Positions 46,978-61,190 are shown, counted from the first letter of the stretch. The stretch: DNA of 64,000 nucleotides from Pleuronectes platessa (GCF_947347685.1 NW_026519048.1:62001-126000), one strand, 5' to 3'. Made by a program: numbers and translations. Notes: generated by a model not told the origin, from the sequence alone.

Positions 46978-48862
46978 TTACAATCCCGTTTCTCTCAAAT
47001 ATCTCGGCATAGAAGACACCAAAACTCAAAATTACAGGATATTCACCATCCCAACAGAGAATTCTCCTCAGAAATGTCATTTTATCACATCAAATTCAAA
47101 ACCCTAAATTCAGGAAAAACCATGACCAAGGTGAACTCACACACAAGACAAGTGCCCCACAGATCAAACAGCTCATTAGACAAATCTTGGAGAAATCCAA
47201 AATCAGTCGCTTGGAAGAATGAGAGTGAAGCATCTCCTTGGGCCGTGCGGTGTATGGGGCACAGGAGCTCTTCTGGGGGCCCAATCATCTCTTCTGGGGG
47301 CCCAATCATGGGGGGCCAAGGAGCCAGTGGTCTGGACACACATCAGGCCCCTCTTCATTCAGCCTGAAAGGTAAGAATGCAGGTAAGATCCACAGAAATT
47401 CCACCAGAAATCAGAAATTCCGAACTAGCCCCGCCCACTTTTGGGGATTTGGGCGTTCGACCCCTTCCGAAGGTCGTAGAAGCTCGAAAATGGTACCAAT
47501 CGATGCGCAATACCCCACTTGCCAGAAACAAATGCCCTCTCCCACTCTCTACGACCTTCACAAAAAAAGTTATTCAAGAATATCTCCTCGGGTTTTCGGC
47601 CATTCGCTACTTCGACCCCTTCCGAAGGTCGTAGGAGCTCGGGGATGGCACCAATCGATCCGCAGGACCCACATTAGTTCAATAGAAACCACTTTCCAAG
47701 TCTCTACGACCTTCAGAAAAAAAGTTATTCAAGAATATCTCCTTCTCCAATGTGCTTTCATCCCTAATCCTTACCTTAACCCTAGCTGTTTTAGCGACTT
47801 TCTTATTCAGAGGTTCTGGACTTCGATTCTATGCCTAGTCAGGTTCCTTAGACCCTTACCCTAACCACACCACCCCTTGCCTAAACCTAACCCCGCCCAC
47901 TTTTCAGATTCGCTCGTTCGACCCCTTCCCAAGGTCCTAGAAGCTCGGGGATGGTACCAATCGATCCGCAGTACCCCGTTTGGTAGAGACAGACGCCCTT
48001 TCCAAGTCTCTACGACCTTCACAACAAAAGTTATTCAAGAATATCTCCTCAGCAGGCTATGCTAATGAGGCGGCCTAATTACAATCCCGTTTCTCTCAAA
48101 TATCTCGGCATAGAAGACACCAAAACTCAAAATTACAGGATATTCACCATCCCAACAGAGAATTCTCCTCAGAAATGTCATTTTATCACATCAAATTCAA
48201 AACCCTAAATTCAGGAAAAACCATGACCAAGGTGAACTCACACACAAGACAAGTGCCCCACAGATCAAACAGCTCATTAGACAAATCTTGGAGAAATCCA
48301 AAATCAGTCGCTTGGAAGAATGAGAGTGAAGCATCTCCTTGGGCCGTGCGGTGTATGGGGCACAGGAGCTCTTCTGGGGGCCCAATCATCTCTTCTGGGG
48401 GCCCAATCATGGGGGGCCAAGGAGCCAGTGGTCTGGACACACATCAGGCCCCTCTTCATTCAGCCTGAAAGGTAAGAATGCAGGTAAGATCCACAGAAAT
48501 TCCACCAGAAATCAGAAATTCCGAACTAGCCCCGCCCACTTTTGGGGATTTGGGCGTTCGACCCCTTCCGAAGGTCGTAGAAGCTCGAAAATGGTACCAA
48601 TCGATGCGCAATACCCCACTTGCCAGAAACAAATGCCCTCTCCCACTCTCTACGACCTTCACAAAAAAAGTTATTCAAGAATATCTCCTCGGGTTTTCGG
48701 CCATTCGCTACTTCGACCCCTTCCGAAGGTCGTAGGAGCTCGGGGATGGCACCAATCGATCCGCAGGACCCACATTAGTTCAATAGAAACCACTTTCCAA
48801 GTCTCTACGACCTTCAGAAAAAAAGTTATTCAAGAATATCTCCTTCTCCAATGTGCTTTCAT
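46978..48862 (+). repeat. C segment 10 (subfamily III)
   Basis: Begins at TTACAATCC. Marked by GAATGAGAGTG, GATCCACAGAAATT and CATTCGCTAC; two 21-mers. Confidence 0.9.
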
Positions 48863-48899
48863 CCCTAACCCTAACCCTAACCCTAACCCTAACCCTAAC
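48863..48899 (+). repeat. ITS-13, 37 bp (shortest)
   Basis: Left edge CATCCCTAACCC. Right edge joins TCAAAATTAC (native AAAACTCAAAA, AAC or AC shared). It is the shortest tract in the window. Confidence 0.97.
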
Positions 48900-49637
48900 T
48901 CAAAATTACAGGATATTTACCATCCCAAGAGAGAATTCTCCTCAGAAATGTCATTTTATCACATCAAATTCAAAACCCTAAATTCAGGAAAAACCATGAC
49001 CAAGGTGAACTCACACACAAGACAAGTGCCCCACAGATCAAACAGCTCATTAGACAAATCTTGGAGAAATCCAAAATCAGTCGCTTGGAAGAATGAGAGT
49101 GAAGCATCTCCTTGGGCCGTGCGGTGTATGGGGCACAGGAGCTCTTCTGGGGGCCCAATCATCTCTTCTGGGGGCCCAATCATGGGGGGCCAAGGAGATG
49201 CAGTGGTCTGGACACACATCAGGCCCCTCTTCGTTCAACCTGAAAGGTAAGAATGCAGGTAAGATCGACACAAATTCCACCAGAAATCAGAAATTCCGAA
49301 CTAGCCCCTCCCACTTTTGGGGATTTGGGCGTTCGACCCCTTCCGAAGGTCGTAGAAGCTCGAAAATGGTACCAATCGATGCGCAATACCCCACTTGCCA
49401 GAAACAAATGCCCTCTCCCACTCTCTACGACCTTCACAAAAAAAGTTATTCAAGAATATCTCCTCGGGTTTTCGGCCATTTGCTACTTCGACCCCTTCCG
49501 AAGGTCGGAGGAGCTCGGGGATGGCACCAATCGATCCGCAGGACCCACATTAGTTCAATAGAAACCACTTTCCAAGTCTCTACGACCTTCAGAAAAAAAG
49601 TTATTCAAGAATATCTCCTTCTCCAATGTGCTTTCAT
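48900..49637 (+). repeat. C segment 11 (738 bp)
   Basis: Begins at TCAAAATTAC. Has private changes GGATATTTACC and CCAAGAGAG, and GGAGATGCAGTGG where most units read GGAGGCAGTGG or GGAGCCAGTGG. Confidence 0.9.
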
Positions 49638-49696
49638 CCCTAATCCTAACCCTAACCCTAACCCTAACCCTAACCCTAACCCTAACCCTAACCCTA
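49638..49696 (+). repeat. ITS-14, 59 bp
   Basis: Left edge CATCCCTAATCC. Right edge joins TTCAAGAATATC (native GTTATTCAAG, TA shared). Confidence 0.97.
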
Positions 49697-51922
49697 TTCA
49701 AGAATATCTCCTTCTCCAATGTGCTTTCATCCCTAATCCTTACCTTAACCCTAGCTGTTTTAGCGACTTTCTTATTCAGAGGTTCTGGACTTCGATTCTA
49801 TGCCTAGTCAGGTTCCTTAGACCCTTACCCTAACCACACCACCCCTTGCCTAAACCTAACCCCGCCCACTTTTCAGATTCGCTCGTTCGACCCCTTCCCA
49901 AGGTCCTAGAAGCTCGGGGATGGTACCAATCGATCCGCAGTACCCCGTTTGGTAGAGACAGACGCCCTTTCCAAGTCTCTACGACCTTCACAACAAAAGT
50001 TATTCAAGAATATCTCCTCAGCAGGCTATGCTAATGAGGCGGCCTAATTACAATCCCGTTTCTCTCAAATATCTCGGCATAGAAGACACCAAAACTCAAA
50101 ATTACAGGATATTCACCATCCCAACAGAGAATTCTCCTCAGAAATGTCATTTTATCACATCAAATTCAAAACCCTAAATTCAGGAAAAACCATGACCAAG
50201 GTGAACTCACACACAAGACAAGTGCCCCACAGATCAAACAGCTCATTAGACAAATCTTGGAGAAATCCAAAATCAGTCGCTTGGAAGAATGAGAGTGAAG
50301 CATCTCCTTGGGCCGTGCGGTGTATGGGGCACAGGAGCTCTTCTGGGGGCCCAATCATCTCTTCTGGGGGCCCAATCATGGGGGGCCAAGGAGCCAGTGG
50401 TCTGGACACACATCAGGCCCCTCTTCATTCAGCCTGAAAGGTAAGAATGCAGGTAAGATCCACAGAAATTCCACCAGAAATCAGAAATTCCGAACTAGCC
50501 CCGCCCACTTTTGGGGATTTGGGCGTTCGACCCCTTCCGAAGGTCGTAGAAGCTCGAAAATGGTACCAATCGATGCGCAATACCCCACTTGCCAGAAACA
50601 AATGCCCTCTCCCACTCTCTACGACCTTCACAAAAAAAGTTATTCAAGAATATCTCCTCGGGTTTTCGGCCATTCGCTACTTCGACCCCTTCCGAAGGTC
50701 GTAGGAGCTCGGGGATGGCACCAATCGATCCGCAGGACCCACATTAGTTCAATAGAAACCACTTTCCAAGTCTCTACGACCTTCAGAAAAAAAGTTATTC
50801 AAGAATATCTCCTTCTCCAATGTGCTTTCATCCCTAATCCTTACCTTAACCCTAGCTGTTTTAGCGACTTTCTTATTCAGAGGTTCTGGACTTCGATTCT
50901 ATGCCTAGTCAGGTTCCTTAGACCCTTACCCTAACCACACCACCCCTTGCCTAAACCTAACCCCGCCCACTTTTCAGATTCGCTCGTTCGACCCCTTCCC
51001 AAGGTCCTAGAAGCTCGGGGATGGTACCAATCGATCCGCAGTACCCCGTTTGGTAGAGACAGACGCCCTTTCCAAGTCTCTACGACCTTCACAACAAAAG
51101 TTATTCAAGAATATCTCCTCAGCAGGCTATGCTAATGAGGCGGCCTAATTACAATCCCGTTTCTCTCAAATATCTCGGCATAGAAGACACCAAAACTCAA
51201 AATTACAGGATATTCACCATCCCAACAGAGAATTCTCCTCAGAAATGTCATTTTATCACATCAAATTCAAAACCCTAAATTCAGGAAAAACCATGACCAA
51301 GGTGAACTCACACACAAGACAAGTGCCCCACAGATCAAACAGCTCATTAGACAAATCTTGGAGAAATCCAAAATCAGTCGCTTGGAAGAATGAGAGTGAA
51401 GCATCTCCTTGGGCCGTGCGGTGTATGGGGCACAGGAGCTCTTCTGGGGGCCCAATCATCTCTTCTGGGGGCCCAATCATGGGGGGCCAAGGAGCCAGTG
51501 GTCTGGACACACATCAGGCCCCTCTTCATTCAGCCTGAAAGGTAAGAATGCAGGTAAGATCCACAGAAATTCCACCAGAAATCAGAAATTCCGAACTAGC
51601 CCCGCCCACTTTTGGGGATTTGGGCGTTCGACCCCTTCCGAAGGTCGTAGAAGCTCGAAAATGGTACCAATCGATGCGCAATACCCCACTTGCCAGAAAC
51701 AAATGCCCTCTCCCACTCTCTACGACCTTCACAAAAAAAGTTATTCAAGAATATCTCCTCGGGTTTTCGGCCATTCGCTACTTCGACCCCTTCCGAAGGT
51801 CGTAGGAGCTCGGGGATGGCACCAATCGATCCGCAGGACCCACATTAGTTCAATAGAAACCACTTTCCAAGTCTCTACGACCTTCAGAAAAAAAGTTATT
51901 CAAGAATATCTCCTTCTCCAAT
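49697..51922 (+). repeat. C segment 12 (subfamily III)
   Basis: Begins at TTCAAGAATATC; two 1101-bp units. Confidence 0.9.
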
Positions 51923-52008
51923 GTGCTTTCATCCCTAATCCTAACCCTAACCCTAACCCTAACCCTAACCCTAACCCTAACCCTAACCCTAACCCTAACC
52001 CTAACCCT
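51923..52008 (+). repeat. ITS-15, 86 bp
   Basis: Left edge CATCCCTAATCC. Right edge joins TTCCAAGTC (native CGCCCTTTCCAAG, CCCT shared). Longest tract within array C. Confidence 0.97.
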
Positions 52009-52913
52009 TTCCAAGTCTCTACGACCTTCACAACAAAAGTTATTCAAGAATATCTCCTCAGCAGGCTATGCTAATGAGGCTGCCTAATTACAATCCCGTT
52101 TCTCTCAAATATCTCGGCATAGAAGACACCAAAACTCAAAATTACAGGATATTCACCATCCCAACAGAGAATTCTCCTCAGAAATGTCATTTTATCACAT
52201 CAAATTCAAAACCCTAAATTCAGGAAAAACCATGACCAAGGTGAACTCACACACAAGACAAGTGCCCCACAGATCAAACAGCTCATTAGACAAATCTTGG
52301 AGAAATCCAAAATCAGTCGCTTGGAAGAATGACAGTGAAGCATCTCCTTGGGCCGTGCGGTGTATGGGGCACAGGAGCTCTTCTGGGGGCCCAATCATCT
52401 CTTCTGGGGGCCCAATCATCTCTTCTGGGGGCCCAATCATCTCTTCTGGGGGCCCAATCATGGGGGGCCAAGGAGGCAGTGGTCTGGACACACATCAGGC
52501 CCCTCTTCGTTCAACCTGAAAGGTAAGAATGCAGGTAAGATCGACACAAATTCCACCAGAAATCACAAATTCCGAACTAGCCCCTCCCACTTTTGGGGAT
52601 TTGGGCGTTCGACCCCTTCCGAAGGTCGTAGAAGCTCGAAAATGGTACCAATCGATGCGCAATACCCCACTTGCCAGAAACAAATGCCCTCTCCCACTCT
52701 CTACGACCTTCACAAAAAAAGTTATTCAAGAATATCTCCTCGGCTTTTCGGCCATTTGCTACTTCGACCCCTTCCGAAGGTCGTAGGAGCTCGGGGATGG
52801 CACCAATCGATCCGCAGGACCCACATTAGTTCAATAGAAACCACTTTCCAAGTCTCTACGACCTTCAGAAAAAAAGTTATTCAAGAATATCTCCTTCTCC
52901 AATGTGCTTTCAT
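52009..52913 (+). repeat. C segment 13 (905 bp, four 21-mers)
   Basis: Begins at TTCCAAGTC. Subfamily I-like (CCCCTCCC, CGGCTTTTCGG, GAGGCTGCC). Confidence 0.9.
52378..52461 (+). repeat. 21-bp minisatellite, 4 copies
   Basis: Four perfect copies of the 21-bp repeat, each with a GGGCCC palindrome. Confidence 0.95.
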
Positions 52914-52976
52914 CCCTAATCCTAACCCTAACCCTAACCCTAACCCTAACCCTAACCCTAACCCTAACCCTAACCC
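52914..52976 (+). repeat. ITS-16, 63 bp
   Basis: Left edge CATCCCTAATCC. Right edge joins CTTCCCAAGG (native CGACCCCTTCCC, ACCC shared). Confidence 0.97.
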
Positions 52977-53914
52977 CTTCCCAAGGTCCTAGAAGCTCGG
53001 GGATGGTACCAATCGATCCGCAGTACCCCGTTTGGTAGAGACAGACGCCCTTTCCAAGTCTCTACGACCTTCACAACAAAAGTTATTCAAGAATATCTCC
53101 TCAGCAGGCTATGCTAATGAGGCGGCCTAATTACAATCCCGTTTCTCTCAAATATCTCGGCATAGAAGACACCAAAACTCAAAATTACAGGATATTCACC
53201 ATCCCAACAGAGAATTCTCCTCAGAAATGTCATTTTATCACATCAAATTCAAAACCCTAAATTCAGGAAAAACCATGACCAAGGTGAACTCACACACAAG
53301 ACAAGTGCCCCACAGATCAAACAGCTCATTAGACAAATCTTGGAGAAATCCAAAATCAGTCGCTTGGAAGAATGAGAGTGAAGCATCTCCTTGGGCCGTG
53401 CGGTGTATGGGGCACAGGAGCTCTTCTGGGGGCCCAATCATCTCTTCTGGGGGCCCAATCATGGGGGGCCAAGGAGCCAGTGGTCTGGACACACATCAGG
53501 CCCCTCTTCATTCAGCCTGAAAGGTAAGAATGCAGGTAAGATCCACAGAAATTCCACCAGAAATCAGAAATTCCGAACTAGCCCCGCCCACTTTTGGGGA
53601 TTTGGGCGTTCGACCCCTTCCGAAGGTCGTAGAAGCTCGAAAATGGTACCAATCGATGCGCAATACCCCACTTGCCAGAAACAAATGCCCTCTCCCACTC
53701 TCTACGACCTTCACAAAAAAAGTTATTCAAGAATATCTCCTCGGGTTTTCGGCCATTCGCTACTTCGACCCCTTCCGAAGGTCGTAGGAGCTCGGGGATG
53801 GCACCAATCGATCCGCAGGACCCACATTAGTTCAATAGAAACCACTTTCCAAGTCTCTACGACCTTCAGAAAAAAAGTTATTCAAGAATATCTCCTTCTC
53901 CAATGTGCTTTCAT
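52977..53914 (+). repeat. C segment 14 (938 bp, subfamily III)
   Basis: Begins at CTTCCCAAGG in sub-monomer 3. Confidence 0.9.
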
Positions 53915-53967
53915 CCCTAATCCTAACCCTAACCCTAACCCTAACCCTAACCCTAACCCTAACCCTA
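53915..53967 (+). repeat. ITS-17, 53 bp
   Basis: Left edge CATCCCTAATCC. Right edge TTCAAGAATATC, as in ITS-14. Confidence 0.97.
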
Positions 53968-56900
53968 TTCAAGAATATCTCCTTCTCCAATGTGCTTTCA
54001 TCCCTAATCCTTACCTTAACCCTAGCTGTTTTAGCGACTTTCTTATTCAGAGGTTCTGGACTTCGATTCTATGCCTAGTCAGGTTCCTTAGACCCTTACC
54101 CTAACCACACCACCCCTTGCCTAAACCTAACCCCGCCCACTTTTCAGATTCGCTCGTTCGACCCCTTCCCAAGGTCCTAGAAGCTCGGGGATGGTACCAA
54201 TCGATCCGCAGTACCCCGTTTGGTAGAGACAGACGCCCTTTCCAAGTCTCTACGACCTTCACAACAAAAGTTATTCAAGAATATCTCCTCAGCAGGCTAT
54301 GCTAATGAGGCGGCCTAATTACAATCCCGTTTCTCTCAAATATCTCGGCATAGAAGACACCAAAACTCAAAATTACAGGATATTCACCATCCCAACAGAG
54401 AATTCTCCTCAGAAATGTCATTTTATCACATCAAATTCAAAACCCTAAATTCAGGAAAAACCATGACCAAGGTGAACTCACACACAAGACAAGTGCCCCA
54501 CAGATCAAACAGCTCATTAGACAAATCTTGGAGAAATCCAAAATCAGTCGCTTGGAAGAATGAGAGTGAAGCATCTCCTTGGGCCGTGCGGTGTATGGGG
54601 CACAGGAGCTCTTCTGGGGGCCCAATCATCTCTTCTGGGGGCCCAATCATGGGGGGCCAAGGAGCCAGTGGTCTGGACACACATCAGGCCCCTCTTCATT
54701 CAGCCTGAAAGGTAAGAATGCAGGTAAGATCCACAGAAATTCCACCAGAAATCAGAAATTCCGAACTAGCCCCGCCCACTTTTGGGGATTTGGGCGTTCG
54801 ACCCCTTCCGAAGGTCGTAGAAGCTCGAAAATGGTACCAATCGATGCGCAATACCCCACTTGCCAGAAACAAATGCCCTCTCCCACTCTCTACGACCTTC
54901 ACAAAAAAAGTTATTCAAGAATATCTCCTCGGGTTTTCGGCCATTCGCTACTTCGACCCCTTCCGAAGGTCGTAGGAGCTCGGGGATGGCACCAATCGAT
55001 CCGCAGGACCCACATTAGTTCAATAGAAACCACTTTCCAAGTCTCTACGACCTTCAGAAAAAAAGTTATTCAAGAATATCTCCTTCTCCAATGTGCTTTC
55101 ATCCCTAATCCTTACCTTAACCCTAGCTGTTTTAGCGACTTTCTTATTCAGAGGTTCTGGACTTCGATTCTATGCCTAGTCAGGTTCCTTAGACCCTTAC
55201 CCTAACCACACCACCCCTTGCCTAAACCTAACCCCGCCCACTTTTCAGATTCGCTCGTTCGACCCCTTCCCAAGGTCCTAGAAGCTCGGGGATGGTACCA
55301 ATCGATCCGCAGTACCCCGTTTGGTAGAGACAGACGCCCTTTCCAAGTCTCTACGACCTTCACAACAAAAGTTATTCAAGAATATCTCCTCAGCAGGCTA
55401 TGCTAATGAGGCGGCCTAATTACAATCCCGTTTCTCTCAAATATCTCGGCATAGAAGACACCAAAACTCAAAATTACAGGATATTCACCATCCCAACAGA
55501 GAATTCTCCTCAGAAATGTCATTTTATCACATCAAATTCAAAACCCTAAATTCAGGAAAAACCATGACCAAGGTGAACTCACACACAAGACAAGTGCCCC
55601 ACAGATCAAACAGCTCATTAGACAAATCTTGGAGAAATCCAAAATCAGTCGCTTGGAAGAATGAGAGTGAAGCATCTCCTTGGGCCGTGCGGTGTATGGG
55701 GCACAGGAGCTCTTCTGGGGGCCCAATCATCTCTTCTGGGGGCCCAATCATGGGGGGCCAAGGAGCCAGTGGTCTGGACACACATCAGGCCCCTCTTCAT
55801 TCAGCCTGAAAGGTAAGAATGCAGGTAAGATCCACAGAAATTCCACCAGAAATCAGAAATTCCGAACTAGCCCCGCCCACTTTTGGGGATTTGGGCGTTC
55901 GACCCCTTCCGAAGGTCGTAGAAGCTCGAAAATGGTACCAATCGATGCGCAATACCCCACTTGCCAGAAACAAATGCCCTCTCCCACTCTCTACGACCTT
56001 CACAAAAAAAGTTATTCAAGAATATCTCCTCGGGTTTTCGGCCATTCGCTACTTCGACCCCTTCCGAAGGTCGTAGGAGCTCGGGGATGGCACCAATCGA
56101 TCCGCAGGACCCACATTAGTTCAATAGAAACCACTTTCCAAGTCTCTACGACCTTCAGAAAAAAAGTTATTCAAGAATATCTCCTTCTCCAATGTGCTTT
56201 CATCCCTAATCCTTACCTTAACCCTAGCTGTTTTAGCGACTTTCTTATTCAGAGGTTCTGGACTTCGATTCTATGCCTAGTCAGGTTCCTTAGACCCTTA
56301 CCCTAACCACACCACCCCTTGCCTAAACCTAACCCCGCCCACTTTTCAGATTCGCTCGTTCGACCCCTTCCCAAGGTCCTAGAAGCTCGGGGATGGTACC
56401 AATCGATCCGCAGTACCCCGTTTGGTAGAGACAGACGCCCTTTCCAAGTCTCTACGACCTTCACAACAAAAGTTATTCAAGAATATCTCCTCAGCAGGCT
56501 ATGCTAATGAGGCGGCCTAATTACAATCCCGTTTCTCTCAAATATCTCGGCATAGAAGACACCAAAACTCAAAATTACAGGATATTCACCATCCCAACAG
56601 AGAATTCTCCTCAGAAATGTCATTTTATCACATCAAATTCAAAACCCTAAATTCAGGAAAAACCATGACCAAGGTGAACTCACACACAAGACAAGTGCCC
56701 CACAGATCAAACAGCTCATTAGACAAATCTTGGAGAAATCCAAAATCAGTCGCTTGGAAGAATGAGAGTGAAGCATCTCCTTGGGCCGTGCGGTGTATGG
56801 GGCACAGGAGCTCTTCTGGGGGCCCAATCATCTCTTCTGGGGGCCCAATCATGGGGGGCCAAGGAGCCAGTGGTCTGGACACACATCAGGCCCCTCTTCA

Positions 56901-57304
56901 TTCAGCCTGAAAGGTAAGAATGCAGGTAAGATCCACAGAAATTCCACCAGAAATCAGAAATTCCGAACTAGCCCCGCCCACTTTTGGGGATTTGGGCGTT
57001 CGACCCCTTCCGAAGGTCGTAGAAGCTCGAAAATGGTACCAATCGATGCGCAATACCCCACTTGCCAGAAACAAATGCCCTCTCCCACTCTCTACGACCT
57101 TCACAAAAAAAGTTATTCAAGAATATCTCCTCGGGTTTTCGGCCATTCGCTACTTCGACCCCTTCCGAAGGTCGTAGGAGCTCGGGGATGGCACCAATCG
57201 ATCCGCAGGACCCACATTAGTTCAATAGAAACCACTTTCCAAGTCTCTACGACCTTCAGAAAAAAAGTTATTCAAGAATATCTCCTTCTCCAATGTGCTT
57301 TCAT
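53968..57304 (+). repeat. C segment 15 (3337 bp, subfamily III)
   Basis: Begins at TTCAAGAATATC; three 1101-bp units. Confidence 0.9.
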
Positions 57305-57357
57305 CCCTAACCCTAACCCTAACCCTAACCCTAACCCTAACCCTAACCCTAACCCTA
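57305..57357 (+). repeat. ITS-18, 53 bp
   Basis: Left edge CATCCCTAACCC. Right edge joins TGGGGCACAGG (native GTGTATGGGGC, TA shared). Confidence 0.97.
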
Positions 57358-60300
57358 TGGGGCACAGGAGCTCTTCTGGGGGCCCAATCATGGGGGGCCA
57401 AGGAGATGCAGTGGTCTGGACACACATCAGGCCCCTCTTCATTCAACCTGAAAGGTAAGAATGCAGGTAAGATCGACACAAATTCCACCAGAAATCAGAA
57501 ATTCCGAACTAGCCCCGCCCACTTTTGGGGATTTGGGCGTTCGACCCCTTCCGAAGGTCGTAGAAGCTCGAAAATGGTACCAATCGATGCGCAATACCCC
57601 ACTTGCCAGAAACAAATGCCCTCTCCCACTCTCTACGACCTTCACAAAAAAAGTTATTCAAGAATATCTCCTCGGCTTTTCGGCCATTTGCTACTTCGAC
57701 CCCTTCCGAAGGTCGTAGGAGCTCGGGGATGGCACCAATCGATCCGCAGGACCCACATTAGTTCAATAGAAACCACTTTCCAAGTCTCTACGACCTTCAG
57801 AAAAAAAGTTATTCAAGAATATCTCCTTCTCCAATGTGCTTTCATCCCTAATCCTTACCTTAACCCTAGCTGTTTTAGCGACTTTCTTATTCAGAGGTTC
57901 TGGACTTCGATTCTATGCCTAGTCAGGTTCCTTAGACCCTTACCCTAACCACACCACCCCTTGCCTAAACCTAACCCCGCCCACTTTTCAGATTCGCTCG
58001 TTCGACCCCTTCCCAAGGTCCTAGAAGCTCGGCGATGGTACCAATCGATCCGCAGTACCCCATTTAGTAGAGACAGACGCCCTTTCCAAGTCTCTACGAC
58101 CTTCACAGCAAAAGTTATTCTAGAATATCTCCTCAGCAGGCTATGCTAATGAGGCTGCCTAATTACAATCCCGTTTCTCTCAAATATCTCGGCATAGAAG
58201 ACACCAAAACTCAAAATTACAGGATATTCACCATCCCAACAGAGAATTCTCCTCAGAAATGTCATTTTATCACATCAAATTCAAAACCCTAAATTCAGGA
58301 AAAACCATGACCAAGGTGAACTCACACACAAGACAAGTGCCCCACAGATCAAACAGCTCATTAGACAAATCTTGGAGAAATCCAAAATCAGTCGCTTGGA
58401 AGAATGACAGTGAAGCATCTCCTTGGGCCGTGCGGTGTATGGGGCACAGGAGCTCTTCTGGGGGCCCAATCATCTCTTCTGGGGGCCCAATCATGGGGGG
58501 CCAAGGAGGCAGTGGTCTGGACACACATCAGGCCCCTCTTCGTTCAACCTGAAAGGTAAGAATGCAGGTAAGATCGACACAAATTCCACCAGAAATCACA
58601 AATTCCGAACTAGCCCCTCCCACTTTTGGGGATTTGGGCGTTCGACCCCTTCCGAAGGTCGTAGAAGCTCGAAAATGGTACCAATCGATGCGCAATACCC
58701 CACTTGCCAGAAACAAATGCCCTCTCCCACTCTCTACGACCTTCACAAAAAAAGTTATTCAAGAATATCTCCTCGGCTTTTCGGCCATTTGCTACTTCGA
58801 CCCCTTCCGAAGGTCGTAGGAGCTCGGGGATGGCACCAATCGATCCGCAGGACCCACATTAGTTCAATAGAAACCACTTTCCAAGTCTCTACGACCTTCA
58901 GAAAAAAAGTTATTCAAGAATATCTCCTTCTCCAATGTGCTTTCATCCCTAATCCTTACCTTAACCCTAGCTGTTTTAGCGACTTTCTTATTCAGAGGTT
59001 CTGGACTTCGATTCTATGCCTAGTCAGGTTCCTTAGACCCTTACCCTAACCACACCACCCCTTGCCTAAACCTAACCCCGCCCACTTTTCAGATTCGCTC
59101 GTTCGACCCCTTCCCAAGGTCCTAGAAGCTCGGCGATGGTACCAATCGATCCGCAGTACCCCATTTAGTAGAGACAGACGCCCTTTCCAAGTCTCTACGA
59201 CCTTCACAGCAAAAGTTATTCTAGAATATCTCCTCAGCAGGCTATGCTAATGAGGCTGCCTAATTACAATCCCGTTTCTCTCAAATATCTCGGCATAGAA
59301 GACACCAAAACTCAAAATTACAGGATATTCACCATCCCAACAGAGAATTCTCCTCAGAAATGTCATTTTATCACATCAAATTCAAAACCCTAAATTCAGG
59401 AAAAACCATGACCAAGGTGAACTCACACACAAGACAAGTGCCCCACAGATCAAACAGCTCATTAGACAAATCTTGGAGAAATCCAAAATCAGTCGCTTGG
59501 AAGAATGACAGTGAAGCATCTCCTTGGGCCGTGCGGTGTATGGGGCACAGGAGCTCTTCTGGGGGCCCAATCATCTCTTCTGGGGGCCCAATCATGGGGG
59601 GCCAAGGAGGCAGTGGTCTGGACACACATCAGGCCCCTCTTCGTTCAACCTGAAAGGTAAGAATGCAGGTAAGATCGACACAAATTCCACCAGAAATCAC
59701 AAATTCCGAACTAGCCCCTCCCACTTTTGGGGATTTGGGCGTTCGACCCCTTCCGAAGGTCGTAGAAGCTCGAAAATGGTACCAATCGATGCGCAATACC
59801 CCACTTGCCAGAAACAAATGCCCTCTCCCACTCTCTACGACCTTCACAAAAAAAGTTATTCAAGAATATCTCCTCGGCTTTTCGGCCATTTGCTACTTCG
59901 ACCCCTTCCGAAGGTCGTAGGAGCTCGGGGATGGCACCAATCGATCCGCAGGACCCACATTAGTTCAATAGAAACCACTTTCCAAGTCTCTACGACCTTC
60001 AGAAAAAAAGTTATTCAAGAATATCTCCTTCTCCAATGTGCTTTCATCCCTAATCCTTACCTTAACCCTAGCTGTTTTAGCGACTTTCTTATTCAGAGGT
60101 TCTGGACTTCGATTCTATGCCTAGTCAGGTTCCTTAGACCCTTACCCTAACCACACCACCCCTTGCCTAAACCTAACCCCGCCCACTTTTCAGATTCGCT
60201 CGTTCGACCCCTTCCCAAGGTCCTAGAAGCTCGGGGATGGTACCAATCGATCCGCAGTACCCCGTTTGGTAGAGACAGACGCCCTTTCCAAGTCTCTACG

Positions 60301-61190
60301 ACCTTCACAACAAAAGTTATTCAAGAATATCTCCTCAGCAGGCTATGCTAATGAGGCTGCCTAATTACAATCCCGTTTCTCTCAAATATCTCGGCATAGA
60401 AGACACCAAAACTCAAAATTACAGGATATTCACCATCCCAACAGAGAATTCTCCTCAGAAATGTCATTTTATCACATCAAATTCAAAACCCTAAATTCAG
60501 GAAAAACCATGACCAAGGTGAACTCACACACAAGACAAGTGCCCCACAGATCAAACAGCTCATTAGACAAATCTTGGAGAAATCCAAAATCAGTCGCTTG
60601 GAAGAATGACAGTGAAGCATCTCCTTGGGCCGTGCGGTGTATGGGGCACAGGAGCTCTTCTGGGGGCCCAATCATCTCTTCTGGGGGCCCAATCATCTCT
60701 TCTGGGGGCCCAATCATCTCTTCTGGGGGCCCAATCATGGGGGGCCAAGGAGGCAGTGGTCTGGACACACATCAGGCCCCTCTTCGTTCAACCTGAAAGG
60801 TAAGAATGCAGGTAAGATCGACACAAATTCCACCAGAAATCACAAATTCCGAACTAGCCCCTCCCACTTTTGGGGATTTGGGCGTTCGACCCCTTCCGAA
60901 GGTCGTAGAAGCTCGAAAATGGTACCAATCGATGCGCAATACCCCACTTGCCAGAAACAAATGCCCTCTCCCACTCTCTACGACCTTCACAAAAAAAGTT
61001 ATTCAAGAATATCTCCTCGGCTTTTCGGCCATTTGCTACTTCGACCCCTTCCGAAGGTCGTAGGAGCTCGGGGATGGCACCAATCGATCCGCAGGACCCA
61101 CATTAGTTCAATAGAAACCACTTTCCAAGTCTCTACGACCTTCAGAAAAAAAGTTATTCAAGAATATCTCCTTCTCCAATGTGCTTTCAT
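57358..61190 (+). repeat. C segment 16 (3833 bp, subfamily I-like)
   Basis: Begins at TGGGGCACAGG, within the unit just before the 21-bp repeat. Also has GGAGATGCAGTGG. Its last unit has four 21-mers. Confidence 0.9.
60655..60738 (+). repeat. 21-bp minisatellite, 4 copies
   Basis: Copy of the 52378 expansion, 8277 bp downstream in the higher-order repeat. Confidence 0.95.
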
